Shown here: positions 20,417 to 30,046 of the stretch, in pieces | How the letters are laid out: each line of letters starts with the position of its first letter | Position numbering within the stretch: position 1 is the stretch's first letter | NCBI GenBank assembly: GCA_000969725.1 | Contig: JXSR01S002392.1 | Strand: one strand, 5' to 3' | Length of the DNA: 30,046 nucleotides | Source of the DNA: Ophiothrix spiculata | Taxonomy: Eukaryota > Echinodermata > Ophiuroidea > Amphilepidida > Ophiotrichidae | Notes under the pieces: model-generated | What the model saw: only the letters and a program-made list of their open reading frames with translations | Databases searched by the model: none | Told to the model about the DNA's origin: nothing | Position numbers and translations under genes: made by a program

Positions 20417-21171
20417 CTATAGATGCTAACGGAGACACTAAGGTTTGAATTATTTTTACTTGCCAGCATCTGGTTAGCGACTTCAAAGCGTCTAAAATCA
20501 AATCACACGCTAGCTGTGTCTTGCTAGTATATCATGGGCACAACAAGTGTTGTGAAGTTGGACCCTGCACCCTATGTGACCAACTGCATTTTACGCAGAA
20601 GGATGTGATTGGTTGTTACCACGATCGCTAAACTAAGTTCTTGTTACTGGGGGAAATTGACCAATGTGTTCGCCATGAGTGAGCCTTATCAGCCAATTCA
20701 ATTTGAAATATGCAAACGCACAGGCTGCATAGAAGCTTGATTGTTTGAATATTATGGATGTTATTTTCAGGGAGCTAACTTTGAAGATGGAGTTTAATTA
20801 CGTCCAGGTTTCTCTGATCATATCACAGTTATGTCTCTATCACTTACTTACAAATGGTATAATTTTATGTGAATACTTCTGGTAGGACTCCAAGGGGGTG
20901 AAAGGTCACGCTAGAGAGGGACGCAGTCTGTCATGATGACATAGATGAGTCAACTTGTAAATAAATGTTTCTGAGAATGAACATTTCAGTCCAAGGTTCC
21001 TGTGTTTCATCTGAGTTAAATACGGCAAAATGAGCAAAGACTCGTCAACCTTATCACCACGATTCACATATATATTTTTGACTCAAAATCCAATAACACC
21101 CCCTCTCATGAACCCCCTCCCCCCAAAAAAAAGAAATGACCAATGCAACCCATCATGACTCCTACTCCTAC

Positions 21172-21284
21172 CTCATGTGTTGGATCACCACAATGCATAC
21201 ACGTCTTGCACTCCATACATTGCCATGGATACGATAAAATAACTTTAACAAGAGCCGCCGTCATCTCCAAGCATGAAGGGTGGC
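21172..21284 (-). CDS. PHF10: PHF10 exon F: second half of PHD1 and start of PHD2
   Basis: The exon is 113 nt. Two bases complete the split Gly codon after acceptor CTACTGCAG, and the exon ends in phase 0 at GAG|GTAGGA. It encodes [12 protein letters not shown], then [12 protein letters not shown] and MHCGDPTHE. Counting the split Gly as residue 1, His2, Cys5, Cys23 and Cys26 complete PHD1, and Cys29 and Cys32 begin PHD2. This matches human [21 protein letters not shown] and ICGQPHHE almost residue for residue, so the double finger is intact. Confidence 0.96.
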
Positions 21285-22351
21285 CTGCAGTAGCAAAGAA
21301 GCAACATGACATGCATATGCGCATGGATTACAGTACATACCAAACATGCATATGCATGAGTGTCAAAGGTCAATCTATAATAGTACAGTCTTCTAGCCAG
21401 CCATATATAGTGCATTTTGGGAGGTGCAGCCATTGTGAGGCCAAACCAAGCCATGCACCAGGCTGCAACTTGGGGTGTGAGAGAAAACTTAATTTAAAGT
21501 ATGAAATCTGATCAAAAATGGGGAAAAGGCACAACAATTGGCTGAAATGCCGATAAAAGTAAACAATCTAAAATTACTTCCATTTTTTTTAAATCAATTT
21601 TAAAGAGGAACTGAGTCAGAACAAACTCTCACACCCCTGTATAAATGCTATATGCAAAGAAAAAGTGCTTGTTTACATTCACATTACAACAAAAGAATCA
21701 TATGTATAAAGTGGTTGCAAAATAAAAGGAAGAAAAGGAAGTTTTCTCATCCTATGTCTGAACATTGTATGATTATGACCAAAAGTATTGGCTTTAATTT
21801 ATCAAAATTGGAAACAACTACATTAATTGCTCTACAGATTTTTAATTTAAAAGTTATGCCTCTAGTAAGAGTGTACATGAGACAAAACAGTGGGGAAGAA
21901 ATTCCCTTTTATATTAATACCTTAGTACTTCTAAATAAACCCAATTTCTGCTACTTTGTTTCATTATACACATTTAATTAATTTACAAAAAATGGAAAAT
22001 GAATACTTGAATTACATTATCCATTATTGTTGGTAAAACCCTGGCCATCTTATTTCTTTATATTGTACAAATCTTAACATTACTTAACAGTACATTTCAA
22101 GTAAAAAATTGATAATACATGGACAGGCTAAGGCGTTAATGAATATTAATTATATTTTTAAATCAAAATAAAACCTAACAGCATTTAAAACCAAAAAACA
22201 AATTGATTACTTTTTACTTCTAAAGGTTGCTGATGGCTTGTATCGATTTCTGATCCTAGTGCAAATTTAATCAAACTAAGGAAAAGCATATTGGCCATCC
22301 CAAATTCCTACTTTTTAATTAGTGTACAAAATAAAAAGAGTCAACACCTAC
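21285..22351 (-). other. Intron between exons E and F
   Basis: This 1.07 kb intron splits PHD1. It is AT-rich, and I see no repeat family or second gene in it. Confidence 0.6.
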
Positions 22352-22460
22352 CACTATTATCACACTGAGAGCAATGGACAAGGTCCTCGGGTTTCCCATC
22401 TTTGTTATCCGATTTATCCTTAAGACACAACCCACATACAGCATCTGGTATTTTCTTGGG
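22352..22460 (-). CDS. PHF10: PHF10 exon E: first half of PHD finger 1
   Basis: The exon is 109 nt, from acceptor TATCCAG in phase 0 to donor G|GTAGGTG with one base of a split Gly codon. It encodes [20 protein letters not shown] and continues through [12 protein letters not shown]. It carries the first four zinc ligands of PHD1: Cys at exon residues 9, 12, 30 and 33. Human PHF10 has the same spacing (ICGICLKGKESNKKGK, then IHCSQCENSG). PHD1 of this family packs against PHD2 to form the double PHD finger that binds modified or unmodified histone H3 tails. The polypyrimidine tract before the acceptor is weak, but the frame is unambiguous. Confidence 0.96.
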
Positions 22461-24642
22461 CTGGATAGGGGATGGACAATATAGAGAACAAAAAATCAAC
22501 GGTCATGCATGGTGTGCAACACAGCTGCTGCTAAAAAATTAGTAGCGTAGCCAATTCCCCTGTCCCAAACTCTGAAAAAACCATTTATGACTGGATAAAA
22601 TTTTTTAAAAATTTGAGAAAGAAAAAAATCATGGAAGATGAACTCTCTTTTTTTGGACCCAAATCATCCGATGATCTAATCTGTCTCCCTATCCTGGCTT
22701 TTGTTTGCTCAAAATACAGAAATGGGCAAAATATACCGAAAATTGCTTGTAAATATTGAAACAATTTTTTGAATACTAGCCAGCTTAAAAAATTGATCTT
22801 AATTTATTTTGATTTAAAAAAAGGGAAATTTATGCAAGGCAAAACTCAAGAAGAATGTGTTTTCTCCCCCTCCCGACAGGAAAGTTGGCTACGCCACTTC
22901 TATAAATATTTGGTGGTATACAATGCAAAATTAAGCCTCTTGCATGCAATACAAGTAAAGGGTCAGGGAAAAGAGGTTTGACTGGACATGCAAAAATAAT
23001 CTGCAAGGCCTAACCAATTTCTCATCAGCATAAAAGTCATCACACCAATATTTGAACCATTGTCAAGCGTTTTGTTGGTGATATCAACTGAACTGTCTTT
23101 CATTCATCAGATGCCACTTACACTTGAAACATTTTTTGATTAATTTGTTGATCATCACGATGACAACTTTGATCTGTCATATTTTGAGACCAACATACAG
23201 GTGCTTCTGAATTGGTATATTGCTAATGTATAATCAAGGTTAGTGCTGGGCTGCGTGTCTACATTCTGGACTCGCCAAATTTTTGAATTTTGTTGTATTT
23301 CTTACTTACTGTAAGTCCTAGTGGTCTTTAAAGGGACTATTGTTGCCCTTGCATATAATGCCAATGGGATAGGTTGTTCAGTTTTTCCTCGCACATTTTT
23401 TTCCTTTTTTTCCCCAAGAGTTACTTATACATCCTTTCATCAATCAATCATGTTTCTGCCTGCTGATCTGTATCCATCCAAATTATCCAGAATCATCTAA
23501 GTTTGCAATTTGTTTCATAAACTTGAGTGGTGATTTTGTATACCGCCCATGTAATTGTGTTGTCAGCAATTGAGCACAAATGGAAGGTATGCGGGAGCAC
23601 TTGGTTCCTGCAAAAATAAACTCTAGGTACTGAGATTCAGTTGCTCGTGGAAAAAAAAAACATTAAAAAATAATTATGCTAATGATACGCCAACCTGCAC
23701 ACAATATTCAAACTCACGCATCATAACAAGATGTAATGCATCATTGGAAAAAAAGCTGAGTACCCCAATTTGATCTCCATGCGCTGAATCTGTGATCTCT
23801 GTTCTAAATCTATATGAGGCGATCAAATGTCTCAATTGCAAAGCAATGTTGTCTCGGTAAAGATTTAAAGTGTAAGCTGATGTGTTTGGATACGTGACCT
23901 TTTCAAAGCAAAAGACTAGACAGGTATCCCTTGATATAAATGAAGAATATATTCCTCTAACATTTAAATAAAGTACTTACTTTGAAAAGGATTAAACTTG
24001 TGTGGTCGCATTATAAAAAGCAACTTTCCATTCACTTCGTCAAAGAAAAAAGTAAACTTTTCAAATTCTCTGATGAAACACAGAACATTACTCATTCAAA
24101 CTTACCTATTCCATTCACCCTTCCCTCAGGCGGAAATTAAAATACAAGAATATTTCATACTGCTAATCAATCTCTTTATAAAATTTAAACATCTTCCAGT
24201 GATCTGTCACACAGCACTAAAGCAGGGCTGTGAAACTCCTATTCGGAGCCAATGGACAAAATGTGTACCCACCACGAATAGGTCACGCAGAGGTCATGTA
24301 CAGAAAGAACTGATCTATTACTCTAATTTGTATACTCGCCATTCAACCCGTACAAATTAGACACTTCACTAGTGTTAGTGACAACGCAACGACTGTAAAA
24401 GAGATATACATCACTTCGCGGAATGTCGTAATACTAGGGATAACCCTAGTATGTGCATAATGAGGGTTATTATGTGACGTAGTATGGTACATCACTTACA
24501 TTTTGTAGCAAATAACCTCACAGGGGTTGGTGCACTTTTCAGCAGCGAAATTCATCTCCCATTTATATATCTCGACTCTCTGACTAAACTAGCTGGCACA
24601 ATACTTGGGACAACGTAAAAACATCTAGAAAGCAGGGCCCTA

Positions 24643-25065
24643 GGTCCATATGCACAAAACAGGACCAAAGTTAGTCCCGGACTAAGTGAAATCTAAAGTT
24701 TTGAAAATAACATATTTTCAGAGAAATCTAGCGATAATTTATGTTTTTGTTTAAAGATTTAAACTGAAACTTTCATTTATATTTGATTCATTAGTTTGTT
24801 TTAAAACATTACAATTATTTCTAGAACAAGAAAATGGGTTAGTTGGGGACTAACTTGGTGGTAGACTAAATCGATTTTTGTTCTTTTTGAAAAAAGTGCT
24901 AATATGTTCCAAAACAGACAAAATGGTCAAATTAAAGACAATTCACCATAGATCTTTAAGCAAGGTCATTTATAATGACAAATTCCAAAAGGATGTGTGA
25001 TTTTTCAAGGAATCAATTCCACTTAGTCCGGGACTAACTTTAGTCCAGTTTTGTGCATATGGACC
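24643..25065. mobile_element. Inverted-repeat element with 40+ bp ends
   Basis: The left end GGTCCATATGCACAAAACAG and the complement of the right end CAGTTTTGTGCATATGGACC match, and pairing continues through GACTAAAGTTAGTCCCGGAC-type sequence to CACTTAGTCC. Length 423 bp. No clear target duplication was seen, so the exact boundary is tentative. An extra GTTAGTTGGGGACTAACTTG block lies in the middle. Confidence 0.78.
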
Positions 25066-25523
25066 ATATTGTTTACGATTCTGACCCGTACGTACCCTGT
25101 AATTCTTGATCAAGTGATCGATTTTGTTCAGGAATTACGGCCGAGACTTTAGTTTCATCATGAATGTTCCAACATCATGTGACAAACTGAAAACAAAGTG
25201 GCTGCTATTGTTTTGTTTCAAATAATTTTTGGACACAAAAATTTAGAGCCTGGCGTAACAAAATTGCGTGTGAATTATACACGAGTACACAACGCTTTGC
25301 AGGCATGTGTAATGTCGCGGAACTGTGGATTAATGATTGGAAACGGTGTTGCGTCCTTCCCGTTGTCTCGTTCTTGTCACAACTTGTGGATATGCGGTGG
25401 CTGCGTTCAGAAATCATGTTTGTGTCCGAAATTTATTTGAAACAATAATTAATTCTTGTCATTATCACATCATTTCCTGATAGTAGAAATAACTTATCTT
25501 CACTGTAGATGAAATTACGGAAA

Positions 25524-25678
25524 AAGTATACTTGAGGTCCCATCAAAAACTTGACCCATGACCCAACCCTAACTCACTAAGCTTGACCCGACACTAACTC
25601 ACTAACCATGACCCGACCCTAACCCTGACCCTAAACATACCCTAACCCTAAATTTTGGATCGGACCTAAAGTATACTT
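25524..25678. mobile_element. Telomere-like element, copy 1
   Basis: The ends AAGTATACTTGAGGTCC and GGACCTAAAGTATACTT are inverted repeats. The interior is made of degenerate CCCTAA words (ACCCTAACCCTAAA, GACCCTAACCCTGACCCT), the animal telomere unit written as its complement. Confidence 0.75.
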
Positions 25679-25736
25679 GGTCCGAAATTACAATAATCCT
25701 TCATACCAAGATTATACCAACATAGTTTTAAGATAT

Positions 25737-25830
25737 AGTATACTTTAGGTCCCATACAAAATCTTTACCCTAGCTCTAAAACTATCCTTTACCCAACCCT
25801 AACATTTTGAACAGGACCTGAAGTACACTT
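25737..25830. mobile_element. Telomere-like element, copy 2
   Basis: The ends AGTATACTTTAGGTCC and GGACCTGAAGTACACTT match those of copy 1. The interior again has ACCCTA and ACCCAACCCTAAC words but is shorter. It ends 24 bp from the donor of exon D. Confidence 0.72.
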
Positions 25831-25853
25831 AATCCAAGTTTTTTTTTCCTTAC

Positions 25854-26057
25854 CACATAGGCAGGTTGTTTAGGCTGTTCATCAATCGGTACCTCTCTTC
25901 CTTCAGATTTCGGTGGCTGCAATGGCAGAGGGAGGTCCTTTCCTTCTCCATCAGCCTCATCTGCTTGTTCGCCGTCTTCTCCGTCAGAGGAATCGCTATC
26001 GCTACCTCCGCTGCTACTACTGAACGAATCAAGACTTTCGTCTCCTGATAAGCTGAC
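25854..26057 (-). CDS. PHF10: PHF10 exon D: acidic Ser/Asp linker before the PHD fingers
   Basis: The exon is 68 codons in phase 0, with acceptor TGATTAG and donor GTG|GTAAGG. It encodes a low-complexity acidic stretch (SGDESLDSFSSSSGGSDSD followed by SSDGEDGEQADEADGEG), then a Pro-rich part (LPLPLQPPKSEG) that leads into PHD1. Human PHF10 has a comparable Ser/Asp/Glu-rich linker with phosphorylation sites between PLNTALY and the DPF domain. Sequence identity to human is low but position and composition match. It is likely unstructured, and the many Ser next to Asp or Glu are CK2-type phosphorylation candidates. Confidence 0.88.
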
Positions 26058-27244
26058 CTAATCACAGATACAAAAGAACATCAGTAATTACAAAAAAAAA
26101 ACTTGTCCTTTTGTTAGTTCAAAAGTTCAAGGTCTGTAGATTAGGAAAACTTTGAATTTCAATTCTTATTTTTATAGAGTACCATACTGCAAATATGCAC
26201 ATAAGATTCAGATTTCAGAATCTTAGATAAAACTTATTTTAAAAAATGAATCTATACATTCATTACAAACTAATATATAATACAACTGCAAAAGCAGTCA
26301 TTTTTCATACTTCTGATCTGAATGTTAAAATCAAAAGTTTCCAAAAATATGATTGTATCCTTTTGTATAGCAGATAGAAAAGACCTGTATCCTGATTTTC
26401 AAATTTGGCCAGTAGCTTGTTCCAATGTGTTTAATTTCAATAGCCTTCTGATCATTTTGTGCCAGAAGTAATCTTATAACATACACATTTACACTGATAT
26501 CAGGTATGAGATTACATCTTCCTGAAAAAGGTGGAAACACTGGAATAGCGCGTGAAATTGGTCAAAAATGCCTCAAAACGGGCTGAAAACAAATAAAATT
26601 GCAGAAATTTTGACATCAGAAAAAGCTGGAACCAGCTGAAAAGCTGGAAAATCTCATGCCTGTGATATAGTCAATTGACATAATTGAATACGCCAGAATA
26701 AGAACATCCCAACTCCAATAGCTCCCTTCTGTTGAGCTCTGTTGAATATAAATGCATACAAATCTCTGAAAATGCTTTCAAATCACTAAAAAGCATTTCC
26801 ATGTCTTTATCCCAATCAAAGTGTCACATTTGACCTTGTAGTTGACTTGTTGTAGACATTGTTAGATCATGTTTCTAGCATATAGTTGCAGAGGGGAGCT
26901 CATGGAGTTGGGGTTTTCTTGTAATGGCTGTTTAAATCATAGCAACTATGTACAATAACAATTATCTAACAATGTCTAAAAAAGTCAACTGCAGGGTCAA
27001 ATGTGACACTATGATTAGGATATTGATATGGAAATGCTATTTTAGTGATGTGAAAGCATTTTCAGAGATTTGTATGCATTAACATTTTATAAGTATAATT
27101 AACAGAAGGAAGCTATTGGAGTTGGGATGTTCTTATTCTGGCGTATTCAATTATTTGATAACACATCTCATTTATGAACATCTTTTACAGTGAATAACAA
27201 AAGTGAAAAAAAAACCCAACAAAACAATAACCACGCCTTCTTAC
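26058..27244 (-). other. Intron between exons C and D
   Basis: This 1.19 kb intron is dominated by one 473 bp foldback element (26681-27153). Before it (about 26530-26660) is a stretch with repeated AGCTGGAA and GCTGAAAA words, related to 19390-19530. No coding sequence was seen. Confidence 0.65.
26681..27153. mobile_element. 473 bp foldback element with arms of about 200 bp
   Basis: The left arm starts TAATTGAATACGCCAGAATA and the right arm ends with its complement. Inside, successive blocks match in inverted order: CCCAACTCCAATAGCT, ATTCAGAGATTTGTATGCAT-type, CATATCAATATC-type, TGTCACATTTGACC and GACATTGTTAGAT. Both arms are diverged by point changes. Transcribed, it would form a long hairpin. 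Confidence 0.85.
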
Positions 27245-27377
27245 TGGTATACTATCGTCATCAGAGGCTCCATCTTGGTCTCCTGTTGACTGAGCATAGT
27301 GATCCTGCCTTCGTGGGGATGACGGCCCATAGAGGGCGGTATTGAGCGGAAAGTATTTGAGTTCCTCTGAATTGAAG
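27245..27377 (-). CDS. PHF10: PHF10 exon C: PLNTALY segment and start of acidic linker
   Basis: The exon is 133 nt. The first base completes the split codon from exon B and the exon ends in phase 0 at donor CCA|GTAAGA. It encodes FNSEELKYFPLNTALYGP followed by a polar linker ending QDGASDDDSIP. The block EELKYFPLNTALY aligns without gaps to human DELRYLPLNTALY. There are two nearby AG acceptors. The upstream one (TGTAG, at 27378-27380) keeps the frame and the human spacing, whereas the one ten bases downstream (TTCAG) would shift the frame, so the upstream site was chosen. Confidence 0.93.
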
Positions 27378-28624
27378 CTACAGTGTAAAAATAATCATGT
27401 GTAATGGTGAGTTTAACTGTATTTAAAAAAGTTACTTTATTACACAGAACCAAAAATGAAAGCCGTATGGTAAATTGGAACATGGATAATCTCAAAGTTT
27501 AGATTATCCATGATTGGAAACAGCACTTTCAAAGCAAAACGAAATGGTTCTTTTTGATGAGCTTTGTTTTCTTGCATAATTTGACATCTTGATCCTCGAT
27601 CAGCCACTATATATATTACATTTTGAACATACATATTCTTATTCAACCAATACAAGTAACTAGTGAGTAAAAATAAGTCTACAACTGGACAATACTTTTG
27701 TTATTTTATGACCAGAACCAAAGATTTTCAAATCACAAGAATCATATATGGTTTAGACAAATTCCAAGTATGGAGCTTTTGTCATCTGAAACAAACCTTT
27801 TCATTCTGGGCGGGATCAAATCGCATTGTGCGTGAACAACAAACCAATCAAATCGATCTTCAAGTCACGCAGCAACAGAACTGTCAAATCACGTGAGCTA
27901 ACGAGTATTGCGTGAGTTGCGTTTGAACTTTAACCTCAGTGCACAGGATGCGTAAGGTTTTCTTCACGCGACTATAGCACTAATACACACATCATTGCTT
28001 TGTTAAGAGGATTTGAACTGATGGTCTTGGAATCCTGTTGTCACTAATCACTGGCCAATCTCACGGTGTATTGTTCAAATCAATGAATGTGAGCAAGCAT
28101 GGAAGGAAAGTCTGTTTGAAAATGGCACTGCCGTTTTACCCCTATGAGATGGACCCTTCAAATTTGGACCCCAACATTTTTGGCTCCCTTTCTTTCCAAG
28201 GAAAAAGCAGATAGACTTAATTTTCATGGATAAAATTAGGGTGATTCTTTCAGGGCTGGACAATGCTTCAGGTTGTCCCACTTTTTTGCATCAGGCCTCC
28301 TCATTGTTACTTGGGGTTGCTTCAAAACCCCACTGGCGGTACTGGGCGGTTGAATATGCCATGCAGTAATAGCAAGGTTAGATTTCAAAATGGATCAAAT
28401 CAAATTTAAATAAGTAAACAATGTTGATCGCCAAATGACATATTCATTTAGTTACAACTAGGCGGGTTTAGGACTCGAGCTAACCAGCATTGGGCATTAA
28501 AGCATACTTGAATTTAATGTTGACTTGGTTGTACCACCAAGACCCAGTAGACAACCGCCAGTTGAGTTTTGAAGCAATCCTTAGTGGTTGTGGATAGTTC
28601 GTTATGTCAACATGTAAGACTTAC
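27378..28624 (-). other. Intron between exons B and C
   Basis: This 1.25 kb intron contains one inverted-repeat element (28317-28577). The remainder shows no repeat family or exon. Confidence 0.6.
28317..28577. mobile_element. Short inverted-repeat element
   Basis: TTGCTTCAAAACCCCACTGG followed by CGGT pairs with the complement of ACCGCCAGTTGAGTTTTGAAGCAA at the right end (28554-28577), with two mismatches. The element is 261 bp and lies 47 bp from the donor of exon B. Confidence 0.75.
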
Positions 28625-28734
28625 GTGCGATAATAGTTCTGGAATTGTCCTGGTATCAGAGCTACAGGGTATGAGCCTGGTTTGGTATACTCTGGGTCTA
28701 ATTTCTTCATTTTGTTGGCAGGAACTTGCACCGT
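28625..28734 (-). CDS. PHF10: PHF10 exon [13 protein letters not shown] segment
   Basis: The exon is 110 nt, starting in phase 0 after acceptor TAACAG and ending with two bases of a split codon before donor GTAAGTC. It encodes [12 protein letters not shown], then [20 protein letters not shown]. The stretch [12 protein letters not shown] is identical to the human PHF10 sequence I recall and is the strongest single identifier of the gene. The split codon AC|C gives Thr when joined to exon C. Spacing to the next conserved block is exactly that of human PHF10, which supports both splice sites. Confidence 0.95.
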
Positions 28735-29144
28735 CTGTTAGTTAAAGTGAATGATAAATGTAAATTAAGTGTTGTTAAATAGACCTGTTCATAGTCAGTA
28801 TTGATAAAAAATATCCAAGTGAGTGTTGTTAAATAAATCTGGTTCATAAGTAAAACTAGTTTCGGAGTGTCTGTTGAGGTGGTGACAAACTTGTGATGAA
28901 ATCAAAAATTTCAAAGTGCTAAATCTCAAACATGTTCTTGAAAGAATTAGAACTAGTCGATAAATCAATTGCACTTTCATTTTGGTCATAATGACACGTC
29001 ATGAAAATCTAGCTTTGGTCACAAAGAACCACTGTTGCATTTCAATTTGCTTAGAAAATGTGAAAAAAACCCACCAATATACTTTGAATTTTGATAGCTG
29101 CCCAACATGGCTGCCCTGCCCCAACAGAACAAAAAAAAACTTAC
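28735..29144 (-). other. Intron between exons A and B
   Basis: This is the shortest complete intron (410 bp). Donor and acceptor are canonical and nothing else is visible. Confidence 0.7.
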
Positions 29145-29273
29145 CAAAGTTTGCATGTCAAAATAATATGCTCTTTCTTCTCTCCTCTCTCTCATAAACA
29201 AACTGTTATACTCGGATGCTTGCTTGGCAGCTTTCTTGAGAAACTCCTTCATCTTGTTTTTATCCATGATAGG
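29145..29273 (-). CDS. PHF10: PHF10 exon A: end of the SAY-type region
   Basis: The exon is 43 codons in phase 0, with acceptor TCTTTAG and donor TTG|GTAAGT. It encodes a basic helical stretch with EFLKKAAKQASEYNS followed by RERREERAYYFDMQTL. This lines up with human EYIKKAAKKAAEFNS and the ERMEERRAYFDLQT segment, part of the SAY region that links SAYP/PHF10 to activator complexes. The codons before EFLKK (PIMDKNKMK) fit poorly to human. The Met at residue 3 could start a short isoform, but the acceptor and the upstream part of the known family argue for an internal exon. Earlier exons (N-terminus and most of SAY) must lie to the right of this window. Confidence 0.9.
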
Positions 29274-30046
29274 CTAAAGATAGAAAACAGACATAACAAT
29301 GAGCCCAAAATTTACGAATCAGTGCAATCAGTGCTAGTTATTATGACACGAAAGTCTCAATGAGTATATGCTACTCAGAGAAAAAAATATGATTCATTGT
29401 TTTGACTTTCATGTAAGGTGTAATAATGGAGAGGCATCGGACATAGAGGATGGTGTGTATTACTTGGGCTTCCCATAGCCAGTGGCGATGAGTTTTAGTG
29501 GTGTGCGCCTTTATTTACGATTGCATGATTTACGAATCAGTTTTGTGAATGAATCTTCAAGTTATGATTAAAAGAGTGATAAATAGTGCAAATGAACAGA
29601 TATTTGTGACAAATGATTCTTGTGTAGTCATATATGTAGTCGTTAATACTACAATTGAATTGAGCATGGAATTGCAGCACAGAACAAGGAACACAATAAA
29701 CTATATCATCTATTTTTATTCATGGTCACAGATTTGTGCAATTTTTAGACCATGAATGAAGCAAATTATTTGCAATTAAGGCTGGGGTAGACCTTTAACT
29801 AGCATGAATGGTTTTTGTACTCTAACTCTCAAACTATATGCATAGACAATATAAAAGTATACATTTTCAGAAGTGGATTTTTACACTGAACATATTGGTG
29901 ACATTGGTTTTTGACCAAAAATGTCGATTTTGGCAAAAAATGCCAAAAATTGTCATTTTTGCCCCAAAAATTTCTGGAAAGCCTATTTAAAATTTGCTTT
30001 CGTGAAATTTTGAACTTTTTGGAATATAGAAACAAATGTCTAGGAA
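29274..30046 (-). other. Upstream intron (partial)
   Basis: The sequence 5' of exon A is AT-rich with a low-complexity stretch of TTGGCAAAAAATGCC-type words near 29930-29965. No upstream PHF10 exon was recognised in it. Confidence 0.6.

Larger units (their letters stand above)
17053..21171 (-). other. Intron between exons F and G
   Basis: This 4.1 kb intron splits PHD2 and holds two adjacent TTAA-bounded elements (17789-18298 and 18308-19211), a short degenerate tandem repeat (20088-20213) and a perfect 26 bp inverted repeat (20280-20416). The stretch 19390-19530 has repeated GAGCTGAAA words similar to 26575-26655. A C- and G-rich stretch lies around 19730-19890. No coding exon was recognised. 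Confidence 0.65.
22461..25853 (-). other. Intron between exons D and E
   Basis: This 3.4 kb intron contains a small perfect hairpin (ATACTAGGG and complement, about 24432-24453), a 423 bp inverted-repeat element (24643-25065) and two telomere-like elements (25524-25678, 25737-25830). The stretch 22461-24400 shows nothing recognisable. About 25070-25440 is less repetitive than its surroundings, but no exon with homology was found there. Confidence 0.6.
865..29273 (-). other. PHF10: PHF10/BAF45A-like gene, partial (12 exons visible)
   Basis: Twelve minus-strand segments, each bounded by AG at the acceptor and GT at the donor, join into one open frame of 2554 nt (about 851 residues). Exon lengths from 5' to 3' are 129, 110, 133, 204, 109, 113, 76, 408, 222, 459, 315 and 276. 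The first seven, plus the start of the eighth, match the order of parts recalled for human PHF10: SAY-region end, [19 protein letters not shown], acidic linker, PHD1, PHD2. PHF10 acts in the nucleus as a PBAF (SWI/SNF) subunit that reads histone H3 tails through its double PHD finger. The remaining five exons form an AT-hook-rich tail that I do not know from vertebrate PHF10. The N-terminal exons lie past the right edge, and the last exon or 3' UTR may lie past the left edge. Gene identity is near certain. The tail exon structure is inferred from frame and splice sites without transcript data. Confidence 0.92.

Noticed and set aside
25198-25440. Possible small secreted or Cys-rich protein (80 residues, plus strand)
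   Set aside because: No homology recognised. It lies within the D-E intron on the opposite strand and has no splice or promoter support.
29145-29267. Gene start at the Met in exon A
   Set aside because: A good acceptor precedes it, and PHF10 proteins have a large N-terminal region upstream. A short isoform start cannot be excluded.

Overview
This is a eukaryotic, intron-rich, AT-rich window. Almost all of it belongs to one protein-coding gene on the minus strand, running from right to left. Twelve exons can be read. Exons A to G (29273 down to 16977) plus the first codons of exon H encode a clear PHF10/BAF45A-type protein: the end of the SAY region, the conserved motif [12 protein letters not shown], the motif PLNTALY, an acidic Ser/Asp linker, and a tandem PHD finger (DPF) domain. 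PHF10 proteins, like Drosophila SAYP, are accessory subunits of the PBAF form of the SWI/SNF chromatin remodeller. The 5' end of the gene lies beyond the right edge, and its 3' end may lie beyond the left edge. Similarity to vertebrate PHF10 is strong, and the introns carry several families of short inverted-repeat elements. An invertebrate animal fits, perhaps a marine deuterostome such as an echinoderm or hemichordate, but the species is an inference and not proven here.

The striking part is the 3' half. Vertebrate PHF10 stops about 20 residues after the second PHD finger. Here the reading frame continues through five large exons (H, I, J, K, L; 14490 down to 865). They form a tail of about 550 residues made of repeated modules: a basic start (KKLKT-like), an acidic or Ser/Thr/Pro/Glu-rich linker, an AT-hook (RGRP core), and an end of the form TP-S-KKG. 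All five exons begin and end in phase 1 and are multiples of three in length, so any of them can be skipped without breaking frame. Four share an unusual GTTGG splice donor, while the seven complete upstream exons and exon H have GTA-type donors. Exon H also has an in-frame stop and an AATAAA just past its donor, so it could act as an alternative last exon.

The introns hold no other convincing gene. They contain a varied set of short non-autonomous elements: TA-flanked and TTAA-flanked inverted-repeat elements, foldback elements with near-perfect palindromes, a tRNA-Lys-derived SINE, degenerate minisatellites and telomere-like CCCTAA stretches. Layout from left to right: 1-864 flank with a 420 bp element; L (865-1140); 4.7 kb intron with six elements; K (5879-6193); 2.8 kb intron; J (9008-9466); 1.0 kb intron; I (10499-10720); 3.4 kb intron; H (14083-14490); 2.5 kb intron; G (16977-17052); 4.1 kb intron; F (21172-21284); E (22352-22460); 3.4 kb intron; D (25854-26057); C (27245-27377); B (28625-28734); A (29145-29273); then the upstream intron to the right edge. 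The joined partial reading frame is 2554 nt, about 851 residues, with no internal stop.
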